A stretch of 64,000 bases of DNA. Origin: an uncultured Oscillospiraceae bacterium. GTDB lineage: Bacteria; Bacillota; Clostridia; Oscillospirales; Oscillospiraceae. Every line of letters begins with the position of its first letter. Within the stretch, counting starts at the first letter, position 1. The stretch is from positions 29,253-93,252 of the forward strand of contig CAKUHB010000007.1 in assembly GCA_934655875.1 (NCBI GenBank), in the 5' to 3' direction. Both the position numbers and the translations under genes were made by a program. Under the pieces are notes generated by a model, which saw only the letters and a program-made list of their open reading frames with translations, ran no database searches and was not told where the DNA came from. Below are positions 18,137 to 26,091 of this stretch, piece after piece.

Positions 18137-20428
18137 TTACAGCTGATTCCGGATGATCTTTCCGCTCGTCGTTTTCGGTAAAGACGTGCAGAACTTCACA
18201 ATGCGGGGGTATTTGTACGGAGCGGTATGCTCCTTGACGTAGGTCTGGATCTCTTTTTTGAGTTCCTCCGTCCCCTCTTTTCCGGGAACCAGCACGATGG
18301 ATGCCTTGACGACCTGACCGCGGACCTCGTCCGGGGCGGCGGACACGCCACATTCGAGGACGTAGGGAAGCTCCATGATGACGTTTTCGATCTCGAACGG
18401 CCCGATGCGGTAGCCGGAGGACTTGATGACATCGTCCGCGCGGCCGACATACCAGTAGAACCCGTCCTCATCGCGCCATGCAAGATCGCCCGTGTGATAG
18501 AAGCCGTCGTGCCACGTTTTTGCCGTGACCTCCGGGCTGCCGTAATATTCATAGGCAAGGCCGCAGGGGATGCCGTTCCGGATATTGATGCAGATCTCGC
18601 CGTTCTGGCCGGCGGGAACCTCCCTGCCGTCCGGATCCAGAAGATGCACGTCGTAGAGGGGGACCGGCTTGCCCATGGAACCGATCTTGTGGCTGTCGCC
18701 GGCAAGATTGCCGATGATGAGCGTCGATTCCGACTGGCCGAAGCCCTCCATGATGCGAAGGCCGGTCGCCTTTTCAAACTGGCGGAAGACCTCGGGGTTC
18801 AGCGCCTCGCCGGCGATGGAGGCATGCTCGATGGAGGACAGATCGTACTGCGACAGATCCTGCTTGATGAGCATGCGGTACATGGTCGGCGGCGCGCAGA
18901 AGGTGGTAATGTGATAGTTTGCAAACAGCGGCAGGATCTTTGCCGCGTCGAAGCGGGTAAAGTCATAGACGAACACGGCGGCTTCACAGAGCCACTGGCC
19001 GTAGAGCTTGCCCCAGAGGGACTTGGCCCAGCCGGTGTCGGAGATCGTCAGGTGCAGGCCGTCCGGGTTCACGCGGTGCCAGTATTTCGCGGTGATGTAA
19101 TGGCCCAGCGGGTATTTGTAGTTGTGCGCCGCGATCTTCGGATACCCGGAGGTGCCGGAGGTGAAGAACATGAGCATCGGATCATTGCCGCAGGGGCTGT
19201 CCGGCCGGCGCTCAAAGTGGCGGGAGAACAGCTCGGACTCCGCGTTGAAATCATGCCAGCCGTCCCGCGTGCCGCCGACCATGATCTTGATGAGCGGCTT
19301 CGCGTAATCCCGTTCGGCCAGCTCCACCTGATGCGCCGTGTCGCCGTCTGCGGTACAGACGATGGCGCTGACGCCGGCGGCACCGAAGCGGTAGGAGAAA
19401 TCATGCTCGACCAGCTGGTTCGTCGCCGGGATGGCGATTGCGCCGATCTTGTGAAGGCCCAGAATCGCGAACCAGAACTGGTAGTGCCGCTTGAGGACCA
19501 GCATGACGCGGTCGCCGCGCCTGATGCCGAGGGAGGTAAAATAGTTGGCCGCCCGGCTGGAGGCTTCCTTCATATCCCGGAAGGTAAATCGGCGTTCGGT
19601 GCCGTCCTCCGCGATGTGGAGCATCGCCAGCTTCTCGGGCTTTTCCCGGCCGAGCGTGTCGACGATGTCAAAGGCAAAGTTGAACCGGTCTTCGTCCCGG
19701 AACGCGATGGACTGCACGAGGCCGTTTTCGTTCTCCGTCGTCCGGATGAAGCGCTCGGCCACGCGGAGCTTCTGGTCGGCGGTGCGCTCCTGCGCGGCGG
19801 GGAGCCGGTCGGACGGCGCCTGCAGCGCCGCTTCCTCCTGCGGCCGCAGGACGATCGCGTAGAACAGGCAGTCCTCGCCGTTGGCTGCGACCATGCCGTG
19901 CGGGATGGAGCTGTCATAGTAGATGCAGTCGCCCTCGTGCAGGATCTCGATATGCTCGCCGACCTGCACCTTCATGCAGCCCTTGATGATGAGGTCGCAT
20001 TCCTGCCCGATATGGCTGGTCAGCTCAATGTCGGAGTGGAACGCGCGGTCGGAATACTTGTTTTCCACAAACAGGGGATCGGCGATCCGGTTCTGGAAGT
20101 CCGAAGCCATGTTGTAGTAGATCATCTCGTGCGCCTGCTCGATCTTCTGCCCCTTGCCCGCGCGCGTGAGCGTGTAGGAGCGGAGCTTCGGGCTCTGGCC
20201 CTCGATGAGGTCGGTCACGTCGACGCCGAAAGCCAGCGCGCACCGGTAAAGAAACGCGAACGTCAGATTGCTTCCGCCCGCCTCGCAGAGGAGATATTCC
20301 TCGATGCTGACACCGGTCTTCCCGGCCATCTCGGCCGGTGTGAAGCCGGAGATCTCACGAAGCTCGCGGATGCGGCCTGCCATCTCCTGAATTTTGTAAT
20401 CAAGTCCTGTCAGCTGCTGATTTGCCAT
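18137..20428 (-). CDS. HTH-cupin-acyl-CoA synthetase fusion A (Val T-box controlled)
   Basis: 763 residues in three parts. About 8-65: XRE-type helix-turn-helix (MAGRIRELREISGFTPAEMA...GVSIEEYLLCEAG). About 105-190: cupin barrel (LIIKGCMKVQVGEHIEILHEGD...PHGMVAANGED). About 225-763: AMP-forming acyl-CoA synthetase of the acetyl/medium-chain type, with FFTSGTSGYPK, GFGQSESTLI, YHTGDLAWRDEDGFYWYVGR and the adenylation lysine in PKTTSGKIIRNQL. It activates a carboxylic acid to its CoA ester with ATP. HTH-cupin proteins are usually repressors, so this may sense its own substrate. GGGAGGT precedes the ATG at 20428. A T-box leader lies directly upstream. It is a paralogue of the gene at 20867. Confidence 0.9.
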   Translation of the reverse strand: MANQQLTGLDYKIQEMAGRIRELREISGFTPAEMAGKTGVSIEEYLLCEAGGSNLTFAFLYRCALAFGVDVTDLIEGQSPKLRSYTLTRAGKGQKIEQAHEMIYYNMASDFQNRIADPLFVENKYSDRAFHSDIELTSHIGQECDLIIKGCMKVQVGEHIEILHEGDCIYYDSSIPHGMVAANGEDCLFYAIVLRPQEEAALQAPSDRLPAAQERTADQKLRVAERFIRTTENENGLVQSIAFRDEDRFNFAFDIVDTLGREKPEKLAMLHIAEDGTERRFTFRDMKEASSRAANYFTSLGIRRGDRVMLVLKRHYQFWFAILGLHKIGAIAIPATNQLVEHDFSYRFGAAGVSAIVCTADGDTAHQVELAERDYAKPLIKIMVGGTRDGWHDFNAESELFSRHFERRPDSPCGNDPMLMFFTSGTSGYPKIAAHNYKYPLGHYITAKYWHRVNPDGLHLTISDTGWAKSLWGKLYGQWLCEAAVFVYDFTRFDAAKILPLFANYHITTFCAPPTMYRMLIKQDLSQYDLSSIEHASIAGEALNPEVFRQFEKATGLRIMEGFGQSESTLIIGNLAGDSHKIGSMGKPVPLYDVHLLDPDGREVPAGQNGEICINIRNGIPCGLAYEYYGSPEVTAKTWHDGFYHTGDLAWRDEDGFYWYVGRADDVIKSSGYRIGPFEIENVIMELPYVLECGVSAAPDEVRGQVVKASIVLVPGKEGTEELKKEIQTYVKEHTAPYKYPRIVKFCTSLPKTTSGKIIRNQL

Positions 20429-20450
20429 TGTGGTACCTCCCGGGTTAAAG

Positions 20451-20750
20451 AAAAAACCCGTCTCAAAGATTTCGATAGAATCAGAATCTTTGAGACGAGC
20501 TGAATATATTCCGCCCGCGGTACCACTCAAATTGCATACACCTCACGGTGTATACCACTCATCGGGTTCCGGCAAACCCTAAGCACTGACGCAGCTGACG
20601 CGGGAGAGGTCTACTTGCGGAAACCGCTTTCTTCTCTCCGGCTCGGGAGCTACAAATCGGACGCGTCTGCTCCCGGCTCGCACCGACCGCCGGTTCTCTG
20701 AAGCAGAAGCTGCGTCGGACCCTCTCCGTCGTAGCCTTTTTGTTGGGAAG
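20451..20750 (-). ncRNA. T-box leader, specifier read as GTA (Val)
   Basis: On the minus strand Stem I has the apical pattern AGAGAACCGGCGGTCGGTG, the specifier region GATTTGTAGCTCCCGAG (GTA at 20651-20653, six bases before the shared GAG), and the T-box proper TGGTACCGCGG at about 20515-20525. A terminator follows: 13-bp stem 20459-20471 with 20485-20497, then six U. TGGT would pair with the ACCA end of a tRNA with discriminator A, as in tRNA-Val. The T-box is certain. The codon is inferred by aligning three leaders in this window. Confidence 0.92.
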
Positions 20751-20779
20751 ACTCTATCACACGATAATTGATTTGTCAA
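20751..20779 (-). promoter_or_regulatory. Promoter of the Val T-box unit
   Basis: On the minus strand TTGACA (20774-20779) and TAGAGT (20751-20756) are 17 bp apart, placing the start just upstream of T-box Stem I. Confidence 0.75.
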
Positions 20780-20866
20780 TAGGAATTTTTAAGAATGCAC
20801 TGTGGTGAAGAAAACGTTCTCTGCCGGAGTCTGCTGTGCGTCCGGCGGCGAAGGCTCCGTCAGCTA

Positions 20867-23152
20867 TTACAGCTGATTCCGGATGATCTTGCCGCTGATG
20901 GTCTTCGGCAGCTCGTCGCGGAAGACGACGATGCGGGGGTATTTGTACGGAGCGGTGTGCTCCTTGACGTAGTTCTGGATTTCCTTTTTCAGCTCCTCTG
21001 TGCCTTCCTTGCCGGGAACCAGCACGATGGACGCCTTGACGACCTGCCCGCGCACCTCGTCCGGGGCGGCGGACACGCCGCATTCGAGCACATACGGAAG
21101 CTCCATGATGACGTTTTCGATCTCGAACGGCCCGATGCGGTAGCCGGAGGACTTGATGACGTCGTCCGCGCGGCCGACATACCAGTAGAAGCCGTCCTCA
21201 TCGCGCCATGCAAGATCGCCCGTGTGGTACCAGCCGTCGTGCCAGACGGCTTCGGTGCGCTCCTTGTCCTGATAATAGCCGAGGAACAGGCCGCAGGGCA
21301 GCTGCTCGCCGCTCGTTTTGATGCAGATCTCACCGTTGACGCCGTCGGCGACCGGGTTGCCGTCCGGGTCGACCAGATCGATGCCGTAGCCGGGGATGGG
21401 CTTACCCATGGAGCCGGGCTTCATGAGGTTGCCCGTCAGGTTGCCGATGCCGAGCGTCATCTCGGTCTGGCCGTAGCCCTCGGCGATCTGCAGGCCGGTA
21501 GCCTTGCGGAACTGATAGAAGACCTCGGGGTTGAGCGCTTCACCGGCGGTCGTCGCGTGCTGGATGGAGGACAGGTCATACTGCGACAGATCCTGCTTGA
21601 TGAGCATGCGGTACATGGTCGGGGGCGCGCAGAACGTGGTGATGTGATACTTGGCGAACATGGGCAGGATCTTCGAAGCGTCGAAGCGGTCAAAGTCGTA
21701 GGTGAAGACTGCGCCCTCGCACAGCCACTGGCCGTAGAGCTTGCCCCAGAGCGCCTTGCCCCAGCCGGTCTCGGAGATTGTGAAGTGCAGGCCGTCGGGC
21801 TGTACCCAGTGCCAGTACTTCGCGGTCACGAAGTGGCCGAGCGCATATTTGTAGCTGTGCATGGCGATCTTCGGGTAGCCGGTCGTGCCGGAGGTGAAGA
21901 ACATGAGCATCGGATCGTCGCCGCAGGGCGCGTCCGCTTCGCGGACAAAGCGGCGGGAGAAGAGCTTATACTCGTCGTCGAAGCTGTGCCAGCCCGCACG
22001 CGTGCCGTTGGCCACGATCTTCGTGATGGGCAGTCCCAGCTCGTCGATGGCCAGCTCTGCCTGATGGGCCGTGTCGCCGTCCGCCGTGCAGACGATGGCG
22101 CTGACGCCGGCGGCCTGGAAGCGGTAGGTGAAGTCGTGGGTCAGCAGCTGATTCGTCGCCGGGATAGCGATCGCGCCGATCTTGTGCAGGCCGAGGATTG
22201 CGAACCAGAACTGATAGTGCCGCTTGAGGACCAGCATGACGCGGTCGCCGCGCTTGATGCCAAGGGAGGTGAAGTAGTTGGCCGCCTGGCTCGAGCCGTC
22301 CTTCATATCCTTGAAGGTGAACCGGCGCTCGGTCATGTCGTTTGCGACATGGAGCATGGCCAGCTTGTCCGGCGAGCGGCGGGCAATGCCGTCGACGATG
22401 TCGAAAGCAAAGTTAAATTCGTTCTCGTGCGAGAAATGCAGCTCCTTGAGGCTGCCGTCCCCATTTTCGACAGGCTGCACGAATCTGGAACAGAGCAGCT
22501 TTTCCGGCTCGACCTCTTCGACTGCGCGCGGGCGGACGACGATGGCCTGTTCCTCTTCGGTGCTCGCCATGATCATGGCGAGGAAGGTGCAGTCTGCGCC
22601 GTCGACGGCGATCATGCCGTGCGGCGTGGAGCTCTTGTAGAAGATGCTGTCGCCCTCGTGGAGAGTCTCCTCGTGGTCGCCGACGCGCACGCGCATCGAA
22701 CCCTTGAGGACAAGGTCAAATTCCTGGCCGCCGTGGGTGGTGGTGTGGATGGGCTGGTGCTGCAGCTCGTCGGAATACTGATACGTGACCCAGTAGGGCG
22801 TGGCCAGCTTCTGCCGGAACAGCGCCGCCATATTGCGGATGGTGATGCCGTCCTCGGCGGCGGTGATGAGACCGCAGCCCTTTCTCGTGACGCTGTAGCT
22901 CGACAGCTTTGCCGACTGGCCCTCGAGAAGGTCGGTCAGCTCAATGCCGAAGGCCAGCGAGCACTTGTGCAGGAATGTAAAGGGCAGATCGACCGTGCCG
23001 GTCTCGAAGCTTCTGTACTGCTCCTCGGTCACGCCGGTCTTTTCCGCCATCTGCTTTTCCGTGAAGCCGGTAATGCGGCGCATTTCACGGATGCGGAGCG
23101 CGATCTCCATCAGGGGGCTTACGGCTGCGGTCGTGGTTGTCTGGGTCATCAT
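20867..23152 (-). CDS. HTH-cupin-acyl-CoA synthetase fusion B (Ile T-box controlled)
   Basis: 761 residues with the same three-part plan as the gene at 18137. About 15-72: HTH (RIREMRRITGFTEKQMAEKT...EEQYRSFETG). About 120-200: cupin (LVLKGSMRVRVGDHEETLHEGD...TPHGMIAVDG). About 235-761: acyl-CoA synthetase with FFTSGTTGYPK, GYGQTEMTLG, YHTGDLAWRDEDGFYWYVGR and PKTISGKIIRNQL. N-terminal halves differ clearly from paralogue A, while about 70 residues near the C-terminus (TGDLAW to KEIQ) are almost identical. AAGGAGG precedes the ATG. It is a single-gene unit: its own T-box lies upstream, and the next gene has another promoter and T-box. A branched short-chain acid such as 2-methylbutyrate is the inferred substrate. 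Confidence 0.9.
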   Translation of the reverse strand: MMTQTTTTAAVSPLMEIALRIREMRRITGFTEKQMAEKTGVTEEQYRSFETGTVDLPFTFLHKCSLAFGIELTDLLEGQSAKLSSYSVTRKGCGLITAAEDGITIRNMAALFRQKLATPYWVTYQYSDELQHQPIHTTTHGGQEFDLVLKGSMRVRVGDHEETLHEGDSIFYKSSTPHGMIAVDGADCTFLAMIMASTEEEQAIVVRPRAVEEVEPEKLLCSRFVQPVENGDGSLKELHFSHENEFNFAFDIVDGIARRSPDKLAMLHVANDMTERRFTFKDMKDGSSQAANYFTSLGIKRGDRVMLVLKRHYQFWFAILGLHKIGAIAIPATNQLLTHDFTYRFQAAGVSAIVCTADGDTAHQAELAIDELGLPITKIVANGTRAGWHSFDDEYKLFSRRFVREADAPCGDDPMLMFFTSGTTGYPKIAMHSYKYALGHFVTAKYWHWVQPDGLHFTISETGWGKALWGKLYGQWLCEGAVFTYDFDRFDASKILPMFAKYHITTFCAPPTMYRMLIKQDLSQYDLSSIQHATTAGEALNPEVFYQFRKATGLQIAEGYGQTEMTLGIGNLTGNLMKPGSMGKPIPGYGIDLVDPDGNPVADGVNGEICIKTSGEQLPCGLFLGYYQDKERTEAVWHDGWYHTGDLAWRDEDGFYWYVGRADDVIKSSGYRIGPFEIENVIMELPYVLECGVSAAPDEVRGQVVKASIVLVPGKEGTEELKKEIQNYVKEHTAPYKYPRIVVFRDELPKTISGKIIRNQL

Positions 23153-23180
23153 GGGGTAGTTCCTCCTTCGAAAATGAAAA

Positions 23181-23475
23181 CAAAAAAGCTCGCCTCAAGA
23201 AACTCTTGAGGCGAGCTGAAAATCAAGCCCGTGGTACCACTCAAATTGCGGCAAAAGACTCTGCCGCCGCTTCAGATCCCAACAGATCCTATCCCTTAAC
23301 GCGGGCGAACGGAAGACGCCTACTTGCAAACTGCAATGTGTTCGGGTCTTCGACTCGGAAGGGATGGGTCTGTGGAGGTCCTGCTGCCGGTTTGCACCAA
23401 CCACCGGCTCTCTGAAAGCAGTCTGTCCGACCGTCTTCGTCATCGTCTTTGCTGATTTGAACTTGCCCCTTTTTT
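23181..23475 (-). ncRNA. T-box leader, specifier read as ATC (Ile)
   Basis: On the minus strand it shows AGAGAGCCGGTGGTTGGTGC, the region ACCCATCCCTTCCGAG (ATC at 23363-23365, six bases before GAG) and the T-box GTGGTACCACGGG (near 23228-23240; a variant of the usual TGGTACCGCG). A terminator follows, with a 14-bp stem 23187-23200 / 23204-23217 and six U. The base after the codon is C rather than the usual purine, so the Ile call is less secure than the T-box call. Discriminator pairing (TGGT) fits tRNA-Ile. Confidence 0.88.
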
Positions 23476-23499
23476 ATCACAGACAGCGCTGTCTGTCAA
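23476..23499 (-). promoter_or_regulatory. Promoter of the Ile T-box unit with an 18-bp palindrome in the spacer
   Basis: TTGACA at 23494-23499 (minus strand) is followed at 17 bp by TAAAAA. Between and overlapping them, 23479-23496 is a perfect palindrome ACAGACAGC|GCTGTCTGT. A palindrome placed between -35 and -10 is typical for a repressor operator; the protein's own HTH domain is a candidate binder (inference). Confidence 0.6.
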
Positions 23500-23557
23500 G
23501 ACCTTGTGAAATTTTTATCAATCTTGCAGTGATACATCCCCTCATTCCGGGCCTGAT

Positions 23558-26077
23558 TTATTGGATTTGCTCAGCCGTCTTCGCCGTGTCGATGCCTGCC
23601 GCGCCGTCGAGCCCCAGCTCCCGCGTCGCGTCCTCGCGCATTTTGTACTTGAGGATCTTGCCTGCGGCGTTCATCGGGAAGGCGTCGACAAAGCGGATAT
23701 ATTTCGGCACCTTGTGCCGTGCAAGGCTGGCCTTGATATAGTCCAGCATTTCCTCCTGCGTCACGCTGCCCGGCTCCTTGAGGATGATGCAGGCCATGGC
23801 TTCCTCGCCGTATTTTTTGTCCGGTACGCCGATAACCTGCACGTCTTTGACGGCTGGATGCGTGTAGATAAACTCTTCGATCTCCTTGGGATAGATATTT
23901 TCGCCGCCGCGGATGATCATGTCCTTGAGACGGCCCGTAATGCGGTAGCAGCCGTTTTCGTCGCGGCAGGCCAGATCGCCGGAGTGGAGCCAGCCCTCCT
24001 TGTCGACAGTTGCCGCGGTGGCTTCCGGCATTTTGTAATAGCCCTTCATGGTGTTGTAGCCGCGCGAGCAGAACTCGCCGTTGACGCCGTCAGGCACCTC
24101 CTCGCCGGTCTCGGGATCGATGATCTTGCACTCGATGTGCGGGAAGGCGTAGCCGACCGTATTGCAGCGCAGCTCCAGCGGGTCGCCGCAGGCGCTCATG
24201 GTGCTGCCGGGGGCAGATTCCGTCTGGCCGTAGACGCTCACGATATCGGTCATATGCATCTCGTCCGGCTGGGCGGCCCGGCGCATCAGCTCCGGCGGGC
24301 AGCCGGAGCCGGCCATGATGCCGGTGCGCATGTAGGAGAAATCGGTCTTTTTGTAGTCCGGATGGTTGAACATGGCAATGAACATCGTCGGCACGCCGTT
24401 GAAGCAGGTGATCTTCTCCTGATTGATGCAGGCGAGCGACACCTTCGCCGAGAAATACGGCATCGGGCAGAGCGTCGCGCCATGGGTCATGCAGGAGGTC
24501 ATGGACAGAACCATGCCGAAGCAGTGGAACATCGGCACCTGGATCATCATGCGGTCGGCCGTGGACAGATCCATGCGGTCGCCGATGCACTTGCCGTCGT
24601 TGACGACGTTGTAGTGCGTCAGCATGACGCCCTTCGGGAAACCGGTCGTGCCGGAGGTGTACTGCATGTTGCACACGTCGTCCGGCCGGACGGCGGCGGC
24701 CATGCGCTGCACCTCCTCGCGCGGGACCATGTTGGCGCGGTCCATCGTCTCGTCGAAGGTCAGGCAGCCCGGCATGCGGAAGCCGACGGTGATGACGTTG
24801 CGCAGAAACGGCAGCTTGCGGCAGTGGAGACTCGCGCCGGGCTTCGTAGTTTCCAGCTCCGGGCAGAGCGTCTGGATGATCTCCTTATAGTTGGAGTCCA
24901 GGCAGTGGTCGATCATGACCAGCGTGTGCGTGTCAGACTGGCGCAGCAGATACTCCGCTTCGTGGATCTTATAGGCCGTATTGACGGTCACGAGGATCGC
25001 GCCGATCTTCGTCGCCGCCCAGAAGGTGATGAACCACGCCGGCACGTTCGTCGCCCAGATGGCGACCTTGCTGCCGCGGCGGACGCCGAGCGAGACGAGC
25101 GCGCGGGCAAAATCGTCCACGTCGTCCCGGAACTGCTCATAGGTGCGTGTGTAGTCCAGCGTCGTGTATTTGAACGCGTACTGATCCGGGAACTCCTCGA
25201 CCATGCGGTCGAGCACCTGCGGGAAGGTCTCGGAGATGAGACTGTCCTTCTTCCAGACGAACTTGCCGGTGTGCGCGGCGTTGTCATAGAGCGTTTTTTT
25301 CTTGCCGCGCGGAGAGTCGAAGCGGTTCATGTAGTTCACAAAGTGCGGGAAGATGACCTCGGGGTCGGTCAGATCCGGCATCCATTCCGGCTTCCACTCG
25401 AGGGAGATAAAGCCGTCATAGTCGATGGAGGACAGCGCCTGCATCATGCTGCCGACGGGCAGCGTGCCTTCGCCGATGAGGTTATACGCGCCGTCGTCGT
25501 CCGAGTCGCGCAGATGCACGTGGCGGACATAGGCGCCGAGATTTTTGATGGTCGTATCGGCGGATTCGCTGTGGTCGCGGTAGGGATGGTGCATATCCCA
25601 GAGCGCGCCCAGCTGGTCACACGCGAACGCGTCCAGGAGCGCGCGCAGCCGGGCCGTATCGGCAAACACGCCGCTGGTCTTGAGGAGGATGGTCATGCCC
25701 AGCGCTTCCGCCGCCGGGAGGAGCGCTTCGAGCGCGGCATGGATGTTCGCGTCGTCGTCATGCAGCGCCGTGACGGCGACATACGGCGACTGGACGTCGT
25801 GCGCGGTCTGCAAAAGCGTCTGCACCGTCTCGGCGCAGCCTGCCGCGGAAATGTCGCAGGAGGTATCGAAGCAGGGAATGCGCAGCCCGGCCTGCCACAG
25901 CTCGCGCGCCGTTGCCGCCGCGTTATACTTGTGCAGCGGGCCGCCGCGATCGGTCAGCGCGAGGGTATTCTGGACGTTATAGAGTTCAACGCCGCCGAAG
26001 CGCATCGTCTGCGCCATGCGGATCTGGTCTTCCCACGGGATATCCTGCCAGCCGCGGGTGGAAAATGATACGTTCAT
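23558..26077 (-). CDS. TIM-barrel (xylose-isomerase-like)-acyl-CoA synthetase fusion (Leu T-box unit)
   Basis: 839 residues. About 1-270: AP-endonuclease-2/sugar-phosphate-isomerase-type TIM barrel (FSTRGWQDIPWEDQIRMA...FGGVELYN, LWDMHHPYRD, VRHVHLRDSD, GFISLEWKPEWMPD), with the His/Asp/Glu residues expected of a metal site. About 285-835: AMP-forming acyl-CoA synthetase of the FadD-like group, with MQYTSGTTGFPKGVMLTH, VYGQTESAPG, LHSGDLACRDENGCYRITGR and the catalytic lysine in NAAGKILKYKMRE. It belongs to a different ligase branch from fusions A and B. GAGGAGG precedes the ATG at 26077, 14 bp after the LeuA-like stop, so both share the Leu T-box. The substrate is unknown; isovalerate is the contextual guess. 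Confidence 0.88.
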   Translation of the reverse strand: MNVSFSTRGWQDIPWEDQIRMAQTMRFGGVELYNVQNTLALTDRGGPLHKYNAAATARELWQAGLRIPCFDTSCDISAAGCAETVQTLLQTAHDVQSPYVAVTALHDDDANIHAALEALLPAAEALGMTILLKTSGVFADTARLRALLDAFACDQLGALWDMHHPYRDHSESADTTIKNLGAYVRHVHLRDSDDDGAYNLIGEGTLPVGSMMQALSSIDYDGFISLEWKPEWMPDLTDPEVIFPHFVNYMNRFDSPRGKKKTLYDNAAHTGKFVWKKDSLISETFPQVLDRMVEEFPDQYAFKYTTLDYTRTYEQFRDDVDDFARALVSLGVRRGSKVAIWATNVPAWFITFWAATKIGAILVTVNTAYKIHEAEYLLRQSDTHTLVMIDHCLDSNYKEIIQTLCPELETTKPGASLHCRKLPFLRNVITVGFRMPGCLTFDETMDRANMVPREEVQRMAAAVRPDDVCNMQYTSGTTGFPKGVMLTHYNVVNDGKCIGDRMDLSTADRMMIQVPMFHCFGMVLSMTSCMTHGATLCPMPYFSAKVSLACINQEKITCFNGVPTMFIAMFNHPDYKKTDFSYMRTGIMAGSGCPPELMRRAAQPDEMHMTDIVSVYGQTESAPGSTMSACGDPLELRCNTVGYAFPHIECKIIDPETGEEVPDGVNGEFCSRGYNTMKGYYKMPEATAATVDKEGWLHSGDLACRDENGCYRITGRLKDMIIRGGENIYPKEIEEFIYTHPAVKDVQVIGVPDKKYGEEAMACIILKEPGSVTQEEMLDYIKASLARHKVPKYIRFVDAFPMNAAGKILKYKMREDATRELGLDGAAGIDTAKTAEQIQ

Positions 26078-26091
26078 ATGCTCGCTCCTCC

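Noticed and set aside
18227..20503. Very long plus-strand frame opposite the ligase gene (758 codons)
   Set aside because: GC-rich antisense shadow without ribosome site or homology; similar shadows at 342-1691, 20795-23209, 23561-26068, 34102-35574 and 40435-41796 were dropped for the same reason.
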